From positions 1-46,989 of the forward strand of contig JANQSF010000051.1 in NCBI GenBank assembly GCA_028284155.1: DNA of 46,989 nucleotides, read 5' to 3'. The position numbers and the translations under genes were made by a program. Positions 34,930 to 44,477 of this stretch are shown here, piece after piece. A model generated the notes under the pieces. That model was not told the origin of the DNA. It worked only from the letters and a program-made list of their open reading frames with translations, and searched no databases. How positions within the stretch are numbered: the first letter of the stretch is position 1; every line of letters starts with the position of its first letter. Source of the DNA: Phycisphaeraceae bacterium (GTDB lineage: Bacteria; Planctomycetota; Phycisphaerae; Phycisphaerales; Phycisphaeraceae).

Positions 34930-37900
34930 TCACTTGACGGCGAAATAGAAGCCGGTGTCGTCCGGGCCGTTGACGATCTTCATTAGCACGCGGTTCTGCC
35001 CCTTGCGCAGGGCGATCTTGACGCGCTCCTGGTCCGGCGCGACGCCCCGGCCGATCAGGTGCTGCAACACCGGTTCGCCGTTGACCCACACCTTGATCGC
35101 GTCGTCGCTGCCCAATGACAGCGTGACGGTGCCGTCAGCCGGCGACTCCACCGTGCGGTAGAGGTAATTCGCAACGTTGTGGCCGGACAATTCGTGAACT
35201 TGCCCGTCCTGCCAATCCGGCTGCTTGTCCCACTTGAGTTTGCCGCCCTCGAACTGCGCATTGAGGTCGATCTTTTGCTCGGGCGGGAAGATGTTGTGAT
35301 AAGCGTTGTTGAAACTGTTGCTCTGGAACGGGCCGACCGCGTGCCAGTCGCTCCACTTGAGTTGCTTTTTGTCCAAGCTGTTCAGCAGCAGGACGGGCGT
35401 TTCGTTTGAGTCGTTGGCGTTGTTCGCGTCGGCCGCGCGCGAGCCGTTCTTGTCGGGCTCGATCGTTGAGAGCACGGCCTTGGGGTTGTTGCCGCGGGCG
35501 ACGACGTTGGTGATCGTGATCAGTCGCTTGCCGTCGCTGAGCAGGTGTTGGGCCTCGTAGATGTCGCGCTCATGCTCGGGCAGGCCAAACTCGCGGACGA
35601 CCGTGCCGTCCTTGACGTCTCGCCAGCGTGCGATACGCACTTCCCGCGCGCCGGGAGTGCGCCGCCGTTCGCGCGGCGAGACCTCGTCGAGCGTCAGCGA
35701 CATGACCGTGCCGCGGTCGGCCATGGTGATCGCGCCGGGGCTGGCCGACTCCGGCACATGCCAAAGCAGCTTGCCTGTCTCCAGGTCGAGCCCTTCGAGG
35801 TGATCGACCACCGAAACGAGGAGCACGCCGTCGGCCGATCCGACCACGCGACGCAGCATCGGCTGAACGTACGTCCACTGCGCCTCGCCGCTGCGGGCAT
35901 CGATGGACGCGACGGTCGGCGAACCGGGGCTTGACACGATGACATACCGACCGTCGTGGACAATCAGGTCGTCCAGTGACTGCGACTCGAATAGTGTCGG
36001 GTAGGCCTGCGGCGGAACGAACGGCAGCCGGCGGATCCAGCGCGTCCGACCCAGCAGGTCGCAGCAGACCAGCGCGCCGCCCGTGCGGAACACCAGCGCG
36101 TCGCCGACGAGCGCCGGCCGACCGACGCGGAACAGCGATTCGCCGTAGCGCATGCGCACCAGCCGTTCGCTGAGCACGGATTCGCCCGTCGCCGGCGAGA
36201 TGCGTCGCAGGATCAGGTCGCCGTAATCGCCCAATTCGCGACGCACGCTCAGCACATAAAGCCACGGCCCGACGAGGATCGGCTCGCCGATCACGTCGTC
36301 GTCGAACGACTCCCGCCAAACGGGCTTGCCGTCTTTGAGGTTCAGGCAGGTCAGTTCGGTGCGGCGGTCGCGGTAGAAAACGAGGTAGACGTGCTCGCCG
36401 GCGACCAACGGCGTGGCCGGCCGAGCGTACGACGATGACAGGTTGTCGCTCTTGGCCTCGTACCGCCACAGGACACGGCGCGACGCGGTGTCGATCGCCT
36501 GCACACGCGCGTGCTGGTGCAGGAGCAGGCGACCGTCGTCAAAGGCGTAGCCAAACTCCGCAGCCCGATGCGACCGGTCTCGCCGCAGGTTGTTCGGCGG
36601 GTTCAGGTCGGTCACGCGTGTCAGCTTCATCGGCCGGGCCGACGGCGCGGGCATGTTGTTCGGCGCGGGCACGGCCTCGAGCGCGACGCCGATGCGGCGC
36701 TCGCGCAACAACGAGCGCACAAGCCCCTCGAACTGGTTCGGGTCGAGTGTTTGCCCCGGGAGCTCGACCGACTGGGTCACCGGTTCGCCGACCTGTTCGC
36801 CCGTCATGGCCATCGCCAACCGACGCTTGGCCGCAATAGTGGGGCGGAGTTCCTCTTCGACCTGATCGAGCAACGCCTCGTAGCGCGCGGCCGCGGCGAA
36901 GAAGTTGCCCATCGACAGGTCGCGGTCAGCCAGGATCGCCAGGGCCTGCGTGGCACCGGCCGTACCGCGGAACTGCGTCGCCAGCGACTCGATATCTTCC
37001 CATCGGTTGTCGTCGATTGCACGGCGTAGCCGCAGCAGGCCCATCTGCTCGTATTCGTCCTTGATCTTGGACGCCAGCGTCGCGTGTTCGTCGATCGTCT
37101 GGCGGAGCAGGACGTAAGTCGACTTGAAGAGCTTGCCATCGCCGCCAGTCTGCGCCAGGCCATCAGGGAACGACCTGCGGGTGAGGATACGGCAGGCGTG
37201 GTCGATCGCGTCGGTTTCGACCGCCGCGAGGAATTCGGCGATGGTGTTGATCGACTCGCGGTCGGTATCGACGACCAGCGGGTGGGCCGGCCACCGCCGG
37301 GCGCGTCGGTCGCGGCCGTCGTTCACGGCCTTGGGCGCGTCGGGCGCTTTGGCCATGGCTTGGGCAAGCATCCACGACGACAGTTGCATCGTGACGCCGT
37401 TACGTTCCTGGTCATGCCCCCAGCCGCTGCCGCTGCGTGTGATGTAGTCGTACCGTAACGCCTCACGCAGCAGGTCGGTGTGCGCGTCGCGGCCGAGCAG
37501 GTCGAACTGACGGAGGCGGGTCAGTCGGATCGGCGCGATGTACTGCATCGTCGTGTCGCGCAGGCCGGGGCCCAGATCCTGCCTGTACCACGTATCGATC
37601 AGCTTGCCCAGGTCGTCGCGTTTCTGTCGTGCCCACTGCCGCTGTGCCAGTTGATCGTACATCGCGCGCAGGCGACGCCAGTTGCGCGGTTGGCTTTCGT
37701 CGGTGTTGAACCAGATGCGTTGTGGCAACTCGACCAGCGCGGGCAGGACGGCGTCGAACGGCGCGCCGCGCGCGATGGCGTCTTCGACCAGGGTGATTGC
37801 CGCTTCACGCCGCAGCGGCACGCGGCAGGGGCGGTGGAGCATGGCCGACAACCAGGCCGCTCGCCAATTGTCGGCGTCGATCTTCTTCGGCGCGGCGTCG

Positions 37901-40146
37901 AGCAGTTGGGTCACGCGCGCATCGCCCGAAATGCTCGATACCTCGGCCAGGTCGGCCAGCGGCAGTTGGTCCACGACCGCCGCGTCGGCCAATCGTTCGA
38001 TCGCGCCGAATCGACGGATGCGGACCGAGTCGATCGTGACATGCCGTTCGCCCTTGCCGTAGGTCAGCCAGAGGCCGAACGTCGCGTGCGGATCGACGGG
38101 GCGGTCTTCGCCATAGAAAGGGTGCTGGTGGAATCGCGCCCAGTGCACGCCGTCTTGGCTGAAATCGATCGTCAGGTTGTCCAGGCCGTACGTAAACCGC
38201 GCGTGGAACGTTTCGCCAACGAGCCAACCCCGCTTGAGCCGGCGTTGGAACTCGCCGTGGTCGGTCGGGTGGTGAGCTAACACTCGCTGGTCGCCGCGCT
38301 CGTTGAGGTAGATGATGTTCCGGTGACCGTTCGACGGCGCGGTGCAGAAGATACCCGTGCCGGAAGACGCGCCGGTGACGCGGAAAGTGACCTGCGCCCC
38401 GGCTGCGTAGTCGAATTGACCGATCGCCCGGTATTCGCCTTCACCTTTCAGTCGCTTCGCGTGGACGACGCCGTTCGGGTCGGCCTTCAACTCGGCCTGG
38501 TCGTTCGGCTGCATCGGCTCCAGCCGCCAAACGACCTTCGATTCCGCGTCGAGCGTCGTGAGTTCGCTTTCACTCAGCGGCAACGGCTCGAGGCGTAACT
38601 GCTCGACGTAGTTAAGTCGGCTGCGCAATTCCGCGACGGCCCGCTGCGGCGGCTTGGACATTGGCACGGTCAACAACACGACCCCGCCGCGCGCCACGAC
38701 GACCCGCCCGTCCTGGTAACGCAGGTCGAGCGCGCCCGAGCGCAGGTGACGCCACTTCCAACCGTCGTCGCCGACAAACTCGACGGTTTGTCCGTCGTCG
38801 GTATCCAGCGGCGGGCCGAAGCAGTATCGGCCGAGCAACCCGGGCTTGCCGCCGGCGCGCAACGCACTGCTTGGAATGACCTGTCTTTTTATGTCGGGGC
38901 CTTCCCACTCGAGTTTGCAGACGGCGTCGCCTTCGCCCTGGAAGAATTCCAGCGCGATGTCGTGTTCGCCGGCGTCGAGCATGACCCGGCCGTCGCGTGT
39001 CGCCGCCGACTGCTGCGCCCAGTTGTGAACGACGCCGCGGCCGTTGACGGTCAGCCGTGTCCCGTCATCGCTGGTCGTGAAGAACCGGTACTCGCCCTTG
39101 CGCGGTACGAGCAGCTTGCCCGACCAGTAGACGGCGAAGTTCGTGCCCGGCACACGCATGCCCGGCGACCCGCCGTTCCACTTGAAGTCGATCTGCTTGT
39201 CAACGCGATCGACAATGGACTGACGCAGGAAGATGTTGTCGATGCCTTCGGGCAGCCCGCGTCGTGCGTGGGCCGGCGCGGTCTTGCGGGTGACGCGGAA
39301 ACCGGCCAACCGCCGGTCCGGCAGCATTTCGATGCGGGCAGTCTCGTTGCCGGCCTCGAAGTCGAACACCATCCGCTGCTCGTTCTGCGTGCGCAGTCGG
39401 ACGACCCGGCCGTCGGCCGCGGGCGGCGCCAAGTGGTATCGGCCGTTGACGGTGAAGTAGTTTTCCCGGTCGTTCAATTGGAACTGCGCGCCGCCGATCG
39501 GTTGAAGTACGCGTTCGACACGCGCCAGCCAGCGGTGGTCGCCCCGGCCGGCCGGGTCATCGTACAGCCGCCAAGGCGGGTCGAAGTCTGGCGGGGCGTC
39601 GGCCGCACGCACGACGGTCGGCGGCGGCGGTGGGTCGGGCGCGGTGGCCTCAGCGATGCGCGCCGCGTCGTCGCCCGTCGCGCCGGTCGTGTCCACGCGC
39701 GCGGTCGTCGCGTCGCCCGTGTCGGTGTCGTCGCCGCGCTTCGTATCGTCCTTCGCCCCGTCGTCGTCCTGCTTGCCGTCGTTCTGCGCAAGTTGCTGCG
39801 TCGTGATCGGCGGTGTTGTGGGGCGGTTCAGAATCCACGCCGTCCCGCCAATCAGCGACGCGCTCAGCAGCAGAATCAAGCCGAACCACATCCACCGCCC
39901 ACGCCGTTTCGCAGCGACCAGTTGTTCGAGCCGTTCGATGAACGCGTCGGGCTGCTGCGGCTCCGGCGCCAAGTGCATGGCCACGCCGGTCTCGATCTTC
40001 AGTTCATCAAGCAACGCCTGCCGCAGGTCGGTGTTGCGACGGATGCCGGCGCGCAGCGCATCGATCTGCGCCGGGGACAACTCCTGCGGGAGTTGCTCCT
40101 GGAGCATCTCGATCAATTCAGCGTCGGTCCAGTCGCGATTCTTCAT
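34930..40146 (-). CDS. Giant anti-sigma-like membrane protein with PA14, LamG-like and PQQ-propeller domains
   Basis: A 1738-aa protein immediately after an ECF sigma gene (42-bp gap). The N-terminal 85 residues are cytoplasmic and rich in Leu/Glu, followed by one membrane helix (WFGLILLLSASLIGGTAWIL, about 85-107) and a Thr/Asp/Gly-rich linker (about 115-170). Outside the membrane lie a PA14-like domain (about 310-430; VYWSGKLLVPRKGEYRFFTT, with a gated DDGTRLTVNG), a LamG/concanavalin-like region (about 560-710), a long alpha-helical region, and a PQQ-like propeller (about 1215-1480). The C-terminal beta-rich domain (1600-1738) carries VTLSLGSDDAIKVWVNGEPV. It probably senses an external ligand and controls the adjacent sigma factor. 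Direct anti-sigma activity is inference from gene order and topology. Confidence 0.8.
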   Translation of the reverse strand: MKNRDWTDAELIEMLQEQLPQELSPAQIDALRAGIRRNTDLRQALLDELKIETGVAMHLAPEPQQPDAFIERLEQLVAAKRRGRWMWFGLILLLSASLIGGTAWILNRPTTPPITTQQLAQNDGKQDDDGAKDDTKRGDDTDTGDATTARVDTTGATGDDAARIAEATAPDPPPPPTVVRAADAPPDFDPPWRLYDDPAGRGDHRWLARVERVLQPIGGAQFQLNDRENYFTVNGRYHLAPPAADGRVVRLRTQNEQRMVFDFEAGNETARIEMLPDRRLAGFRVTRKTAPAHARRGLPEGIDNIFLRQSIVDRVDKQIDFKWNGGSPGMRVPGTNFAVYWSGKLLVPRKGEYRFFTTSDDGTRLTVNGRGVVHNWAQQSAATRDGRVMLDAGEHDIALEFFQGEGDAVCKLEWEGPDIKRQVIPSSALRAGGKPGLLGRYCFGPPLDTDDGQTVEFVGDDGWKWRHLRSGALDLRYQDGRVVVARGGVVLLTVPMSKPPQRAVAELRSRLNYVEQLRLEPLPLSESELTTLDAESKVVWRLEPMQPNDQAELKADPNGVVHAKRLKGEGEYRAIGQFDYAAGAQVTFRVTGASSGTGIFCTAPSNGHRNIIYLNERGDQRVLAHHPTDHGEFQRRLKRGWLVGETFHARFTYGLDNLTIDFSQDGVHWARFHQHPFYGEDRPVDPHATFGLWLTYGKGERHVTIDSVRIRRFGAIERLADAAVVDQLPLADLAEVSSISGDARVTQLLDAAPKKIDADNWRAAWLSAMLHRPCRVPLRREAAITLVEDAIARGAPFDAVLPALVELPQRIWFNTDESQPRNWRRLRAMYDQLAQRQWARQKRDDLGKLIDTWYRQDLGPGLRDTTMQYIAPIRLTRLRQFDLLGRDAHTDLLREALRYDYITRSGSGWGHDQERNGVTMQLSSWMLAQAMAKAPDAPKAVNDGRDRRARRWPAHPLVVDTDRESINTIAEFLAAVETDAIDHACRILTRRSFPDGLAQTGGDGKLFKSTYVLLRQTIDEHATLASKIKDEYEQMGLLRLRRAIDDNRWEDIESLATQFRGTAGATQALAILADRDLSMGNFFAAAARYEALLDQVEEELRPTIAAKRRLAMAMTGEQVGEPVTQSVELPGQTLDPNQFEGLVRSLLRERRIGVALEAVPAPNNMPAPSARPMKLTRVTDLNPPNNLRRDRSHRAAEFGYAFDDGRLLLHQHARVQAIDTASRRVLWRYEAKSDNLSSSYARPATPLVAGEHVYLVFYRDRRTELTCLNLKDGKPVWRESFDDDVIGEPILVGPWLYVLSVRRELGDYGDLILRRISPATGESVLSERLVRMRYGESLFRVGRPALVGDALVFRTGGALVCCDLLGRTRWIRRLPFVPPQAYPTLFESQSLDDLIVHDGRYVIVSSPGSPTVASIDARSGEAQWTYVQPMLRRVVGSADGVLLVSVVDHLEGLDLETGKLLWHVPESASPGAITMADRGTVMSLTLDEVSPRERRRTPGAREVRIARWRDVKDGTVVREFGLPEHERDIYEAQHLLSDGKRLITITNVVARGNNPKAVLSTIEPDKNGSRAADANNANDSNETPVLLLNSLDKKQLKWSDWHAVGPFQSNSFNNAYHNIFPPEQKIDLNAQFEGGKLKWDKQPDWQDGQVHELSGHNVANYLYRTVESPADGTVTLSLGSDDAIKVWVNGEPVLQHLIGRGVAPDQERVKIALRKGQNRVLMKIVNGPDDTGFYFAVK

Positions 40147-40188
40147 GGGTGCGTCAGTCTAATCAAGAGTCGCATGTTGCGTGGGTCG

Positions 40189-40794
40189 TCAGTTCAACCG
40201 TTCGATATCGTCCTGATCGTCGCGTGCTTCCGCGGCCCTCTCGTCCAGGTGCTTCTTGATGCAACGCTTGAGCGCCTGCCGCGCTCGCACCATGAGCACC
40301 TTCGTCGCGCCGAGCGTCCGCTCCAGCCGATCGGCGATGGCCTGCACCTTCATGCCCGCCATGTAGTGCCAGTTCAGGCTCTTGGCCGCCGCCTCGTTCA
40401 GCCCCTTCATACACTGCGGCACCAGGTGCAACACGTCGTCGTAAAGCCCCTCGTCGTCGACCATCCCTTCCAACTCGATGCACAGCTCGGTCCAGCCGGA
40501 CTCCCGCCGCCGTTTGATCCCGCGGACGTACTCGCGCAGGACGTTTCGGCTGATCCCCATGAGCCACGATTGGAACCGCTGCGTGGTGTCGTACCGCCGA
40601 ATGGCGTCGAAGACCCGCAGGAAGACTTCCTGCGTCAGGTCCTCAGCCTGGCTGTGGTCGAGCACCCGCGCCCGGAAATAGCCGAACACCAGGCCGTGCC
40701 GACGCTCATAAAGCTGCGCAAAGGCGTGCTTCTGGCCGTCCTTGGCCGCGGACGCAAGCTCGGCGTCGTCATGTTGTGCAACGGGTTCGTTCAC
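40189..40794 (-). CDS. ECF-type RNA polymerase sigma factor
   Basis: A 201-aa extracytoplasmic-function sigma factor. Region 2 includes AFAQLYERRHGLVFGYFRAR and AEDLTQEVFLRVFDAIRRYD, then FQSWLMGISRNVLREYVRGI (about residues 25-110). Region 4 has AKSLNWHYMAGMKVQAIADR followed by LGATKVLMVRARQALKRCI (about 135-180). The size is typical of planctomycete ECFs. The start is GTG at 40794. Its downstream partner is the giant membrane protein, an arrangement used by many planctomycetes for surface sensing. Confidence 0.93.
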   Translation of the reverse strand: MNEPVAQHDDAELASAAKDGQKHAFAQLYERRHGLVFGYFRARVLDHSQAEDLTQEVFLRVFDAIRRYDTTQRFQSWLMGISRNVLREYVRGIKRRRESGWTELCIELEGMVDDEGLYDDVLHLVPQCMKGLNEAAAKSLNWHYMAGMKVQAIADRLERTLGATKVLMVRARQALKRCIKKHLDERAAEARDDQDDIERLN

Positions 40795-40878
40795 AAGCTG
40801 GCCGCCGCCTTGGGTCTCTTGCTTACCGCCGCAGGCCGGTTACAGCCCGTCGTCTGGGGCGCGAGGTTGAACACTATG

Positions 40879-40907
40879 TTAATGCCTCACAGGGGGGTGT
40901 GAGTCAA
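40879..40907 (-). promoter_or_regulatory. Candidate promoter/operator of the sigma-factor operon
   Basis: On the minus strand TTGACT (complement of 40902-40907) and CATTAA (complement of 40879-40884) are 17 bases apart. A dyad CTCACA-N6-TGTGAG (40886-40903) lies between them. The geometry fits an operator that blocks polymerase, but it is judged by eye only. The dyad centre is G-only on the plus strand. Confidence 0.35.
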
Positions 40908-41040
40908 GCGGAATCCGCAATCACACGGAAATCTTTTATCCACAATGGGATGTGTGCGTTTGACGCCGCCCGCACGGGCTGGGTTCCGACCTGGAAGCGC
41001 ACGACCACACAGGGGGATAACGCGCCCGCGCCACGCGGGG

Positions 41041-41067
41041 TTGGCGGCCTGAACCGGTCGGTACAAT
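41041..41067 (+). promoter_or_regulatory. Candidate promoter of propeller-protease gene
   Basis: TTGGCG (41041-41046) and TACAAT (41062-41067) are separated by 15 bases and lie about 60 bases before the ATG at 41127, which has its own AGGAG site. Confidence 0.35.
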
Positions 41068-41126
41068 GGCCGCCAACACCGGCCGCGCCCGCACGCTCGC
41101 CACTGGCTCAATCCCAGGAGACCGCG

Positions 41127-42881
41127 ATGGCCCTTTCCGGAATCGCCTATCGACACTGCCTGGCGGTCTCCCTCGCCCTCGCCGTGGTTTCAGCGGCTTT
41201 GGCGGAACCGACCGTCGAGTTTGTAAAAGTGGACGCACCTCTGCCGTCAACCAACTTCACACTGACCGAGGACGGCGAAACGCTGCTGTTAGCGCACGAA
41301 GACAAGGATCAAATCACGGCGATCGATGTCAAGTCCGGCCGGTTGATCAAGACGTTTCATTGCCCCGCTCCGCGGCAGTTGATCAGCAGGCGCAATCTCG
41401 TGTACGCCTTGAACCGTCGGGACGCGTCGATCAGCATCGTCAGCCAGAACAAGTGGTCCGTCCTTCGAACCGTGCCACTGGAAATCGGCAACCCATACTA
41501 CTTCTCGGCTCCCGGAGGTGGGAGTTTCAGGGGCCGGTTTGTCGTGACGGCGGGAGGCAGGTCGAGTAAGAAGATCGTGCTGGTCGACTTGGGAGACCGG
41601 ACGACTCGCGTCGTCTCAAGCCCGATCTATTTCGGCGCGGCCATCGTCAACGCGACGGGTACGAAGATCGCCATGCAGGGTGATTATGGCCACAGTCCTG
41701 GCAGCGCGAATGTGCGGTCCATGTTCGCCTTTGGTAGTGACGGCAAGGCGACCAAGCCGAAGTTTTCCGCGCCTTTGACCGCATTGGACGAGGCCCTGCA
41801 ACAGACGCGTGACAACGGTTACTGGTTTGGTCGCAGCCGTGTCATCGCCGAAGGCGGGAAGCCGGTACCCGATTTGAAAGCGACGCTGGTCGTTCCCGAC
41901 ATGGAAGAGAAGCTCTTCTATTCGTTGTCTCAACAACGCGGGACGTTGACCGCGCACGTGTACGACCGCACATTCACACCGGCCGGCCAGCGTGAGCTGA
42001 CCCGCCTGCCGATCTTCGCACGCGGCAAGAATGACGGGTACGCCGACCGCAGGCCGGGCGCGTCGTTTGTCCATCCGCTTGCGGTCACGCTCGATCACGG
42101 GCTGTATCTGTTTGTCTACAACCCATTCGCGAAGGCCGTTTACAAGGCCAAGACGATTCCGTTTGACCCGAAGGCCCGATTGTCAGTCGGCCAGCCGGAC
42201 AGCCTGTCGCCGGCGATGCGTCGCGCCACCGTAAACCAAGCCGACCTCGCCGCCACCAAGCCGGGGCAGGGTCAGCCGATGACCAAAGAACAGATCGTCG
42301 CCAACTACGCCGATGCCGTGGTTGTGATCAGTTCAGGCGAACGCAGATTCACCGGCACGGTCGTCGGCCCACGCGGTTACATTTTGACCCGCCTTGCCAC
42401 AATCGGTGACGCCGGCGCGACCGTTCAGTACGCCATGCGTGTCAACGGCCGGCGGGTCACTTTCAAAGCCAAGGCCGACTTCGTCCACGCCTCCGCCAAA
42501 GACAATCTCATCCTGCTCAAGATCGAGGTGCCGGGCACGCTCCCAACGGTTCGGTTCGGCCCAGACGATGTCGTGATCAAGTCCGGCGATCCGGTCGTGT
42601 CGATCGGTTTCCCGACTGCGGGTGAACCAGGCGCCAGCGACGTCATCGTTGAAGCCAAGGTGCTCGACCCGAAAGCGAAGATCAAACTCTCCCCACTCGT
42701 CAAGACTGACGTGTCGTTGAGCGACGGCGCCGCCGGCGGGCCGATGTTTAACGATCAGGGACAGATGATCGGTCTCGTCCTGCCGCGGGCTGACGACGAC
42801 TGGTCGGTCGCGACGCCTGTCGCGGACCTGCGCGCGTTCCTGGAAGCCGCGGTGAAGGCATCGGAAGCGGCAACACCATAA
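41127..42881 (+). CDS. Exported beta-propeller fused to degenerate HtrA-like domain
   Basis: A 584-aa secreted protein (signal peptide about residues 1-26). The N-terminal two-thirds look like a WD40/YVTN-type propeller: repeated TLTEDGETLLLAHEDKDQIT, AIDVKSGRLIKTFH, NKWSVLRTVPLEIGNPYYFS and similar. The C-terminal 200 residues match the trypsin-like S1C core of HtrA proteases: GTVVGPRGYILTRLATIGDA, KDNLILLKIE, VVSIGFPTAGEPG and LVKTDVSLSDGAAGGPMFND. The catalytic positions are lost: Ser is Ala536 in GAAGGP (instead of GNSGGP), and the His expected after ILT is absent. The KDN Asp is still present. It is therefore probably a binding or scaffold protein. ATG has AGGAG six bases upstream. Confidence 0.8.
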   Translation: MALSGIAYRHCLAVSLALAVVSAALAEPTVEFVKVDAPLPSTNFTLTEDGETLLLAHEDKDQITAIDVKSGRLIKTFHCPAPRQLISRRNLVYALNRRDASISIVSQNKWSVLRTVPLEIGNPYYFSAPGGGSFRGRFVVTAGGRSSKKIVLVDLGDRTTRVVSSPIYFGAAIVNATGTKIAMQGDYGHSPGSANVRSMFAFGSDGKATKPKFSAPLTALDEALQQTRDNGYWFGRSRVIAEGGKPVPDLKATLVVPDMEEKLFYSLSQQRGTLTAHVYDRTFTPAGQRELTRLPIFARGKNDGYADRRPGASFVHPLAVTLDHGLYLFVYNPFAKAVYKAKTIPFDPKARLSVGQPDSLSPAMRRATVNQADLAATKPGQGQPMTKEQIVANYADAVVVISSGERRFTGTVVGPRGYILTRLATIGDAGATVQYAMRVNGRRVTFKAKADFVHASAKDNLILLKIEVPGTLPTVRFGPDDVVIKSGDPVVSIGFPTAGEPGASDVIVEAKVLDPKAKIKLSPLVKTDVSLSDGAAGGPMFNDQGQMIGLVLPRADDDWSVATPVADLRAFLEAAVKASEAATP

Positions 42882-42899
42882 AGCCCATGCGTAACCGAA

Positions 42900-44477
42900 C
42901 TACGCGCCGGTCAGCGTGTGCAGAGGCAGGATCTTTGACGACCCCGTTGCGTAAGGTCGGCTGCGGACAACCCGCACCGTCTTGGCCTGCGACCAGAAGT
43001 CCGACATCAGCCGACCGCCCGCCCAGTCGGCCAGGCAGCGGTAGACCGCCTCGACGACCGCCGGCTCATCGACCTGGCCGACGCTCGGGCTGACCAGCAG
43101 GTCGATGATCGGCATCCCGCGCTGCTCGCGTTCGACGAACTGATAGTCAGTCGGGTGTCCGCCGAACCGGCTGGGCAAGACCTCTTCGACAATTCGCGTC
43201 AGGTCGATGCCGAGGAAGTTCATCCCCTCGCTCGTCGCCTTGTCGTAGCTGCGGATGTGTGACAAGTGCTGATCGAAACCGAGTTCACCCAGCGGGCAGC
43301 CGCACGCGCGCGTTTCGAACTGCGCGTGGTCACCGCATTCGACGTTGATCATGATCTTGGGGCAGCAGGGCGAAAGCGTCGTGATCGACAGGGCGTTGAT
43401 AGGCGGCGCGTCGGGGTGAATCGTTTTGGCGTGCGTGGTGACGGCCAACTTGTCCATCGCCACGTGGACATCATCGTGCGATCGGCCGGCCCCGCAGGCG
43501 ATAGCGATATGACTGATCTCCGCCATCGAGTAATGACACGCCGCCCGGCAGCCCGCTTTGTGAACGACCTTCGCCTTGGCGTCGGTGAACGGCTCGCCGC
43601 CGAACCGGAAGAACGTGCCGGCGATGTCCAGCCCGGCGTCGAGCGCGGCGATGCAGATGCGAATGCCCGAGCTGGCATTGGTGTCGAGATGCGCGGGCTC
43701 GCCGTCTCGTTTGATCTCCGCCAACCACCGCGCGATGCGCACTGCGTCGTCTTGATGGACGTACTGGGGCACAGGCATCGGCCAATCGGCACGACGCCCC
43801 GCGCGCAGCACAGCCAATGTCGTCGCGTGATGCTCAAGCGTGTCGGCCGTGCGCGGCACCTCGTTCTGCGCGAACCAGCGGGAGACGTGTTTGCCGATCC
43901 GCGCGTAGCGCAGCAGCAGGTTGATCCCCGACGATACCGGCGGCACGCCACGCCAGCACGCCAGCGGCCGATCGGTCAGGCTGAACGCGCGCATGTACTG
44001 CGCCGCGTACGCCGACTCGTGCCCCAGCAGCTCCAACGGCGTGTGTACGCGCGTCGCGAGGTTGCGCGAACCGGTCGTCTCAACGGCGAATCCCGCACCG
44101 AGCAACGGGTTGTCAAAATCACCTGCTGACACGTCGATGTGCAACGCTCCACGCTCGATCGGCTGACGCCCCTTGAATTGCTCTTGTGTCAACCAAACCC
44201 CCGCGTCCCGAAGCTGATCCAGCGTTGCGTGCAACCCGCAGCGATTCACCGAATCGATCACATCGTCGCAGGAGACCCCCGCGTGGTCGAACAGTTGGCG
44301 GTAGGGGTTGCCGTACGGGCCGAACACCGCGTGGCGCAACAGGTCGCCAAACGACGACTCACGTGCATCGAGCCGTCGGCGCAGGTCGTCAGCCGACTGT
44401 TTCGGCGACGTGCGCGTCTTCAAGTACTGCGTGGTCGCATCGACGAGCGCCCGTTGTCTTTCGAGCAGCGTTGTCAT
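42900..44477 (-). CDS. PaaK/LuxE-like adenylate-forming enzyme
   Basis: A 525-aa protein of the phenylacetate-CoA-ligase-like group of AMP-forming enzymes. Features are an N-terminal RALVDATTQYLKTRTSP region, a degenerate SSGTTG-like turn (FAVETTGSRNLATRV, about residues 129-143), a central GIRICIAALDAGLDIAGTFF segment, and a C-terminal domain with CGDHAQFETRACGCPLGELG followed by IRSYDKATSEGMNFLGIDLT and RIVEEVLPS, aligned to the IRGR..G.NV.P...E.VL pattern of PaaK. The start ATG at 44477 overlaps the flavin-reductase-like stop (TGATG); a longer frame exists but runs through that gene. It probably activates a carboxylic acid for the cluster. Confidence 0.72.
   Translation of the reverse strand: MTTLLERQRALVDATTQYLKTRTSPKQSADDLRRRLDARESSFGDLLRHAVFGPYGNPYRQLFDHAGVSCDDVIDSVNRCGLHATLDQLRDAGVWLTQEQFKGRQPIERGALHIDVSAGDFDNPLLGAGFAVETTGSRNLATRVHTPLELLGHESAYAAQYMRAFSLTDRPLACWRGVPPVSSGINLLLRYARIGKHVSRWFAQNEVPRTADTLEHHATTLAVLRAGRRADWPMPVPQYVHQDDAVRIARWLAEIKRDGEPAHLDTNASSGIRICIAALDAGLDIAGTFFRFGGEPFTDAKAKVVHKAGCRAACHYSMAEISHIAIACGAGRSHDDVHVAMDKLAVTTHAKTIHPDAPPINALSITTLSPCCPKIMINVECGDHAQFETRACGCPLGELGFDQHLSHIRSYDKATSEGMNFLGIDLTRIVEEVLPSRFGGHPTDYQFVEREQRGMPIIDLLVSPSVGQVDEPAVVEAVYRCLADWAGGRLMSDFWSQAKTVRVVRSRPYATGSSKILPLHTLTGA

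Larger units (their letters stand above)
40795..41126. other. Divergent control region between sigma factor and propeller protease
   Basis: It contains a candidate promoter on each strand, listed separately: TTGACT-N17-CATTAA with an inner dyad for the sigma operon, and TTGGCG-N15-TACAAT for the rightward gene. No gene is seen here. Confidence 0.5.

Noticed and set aside
38746..40902. 718-aa plus-strand open frame over the PA14/PQQ protein and the sigma factor
   Set aside because: It runs antisense to two well-supported genes with clear PA14 and sigma domains, so it is a GC-driven shadow.
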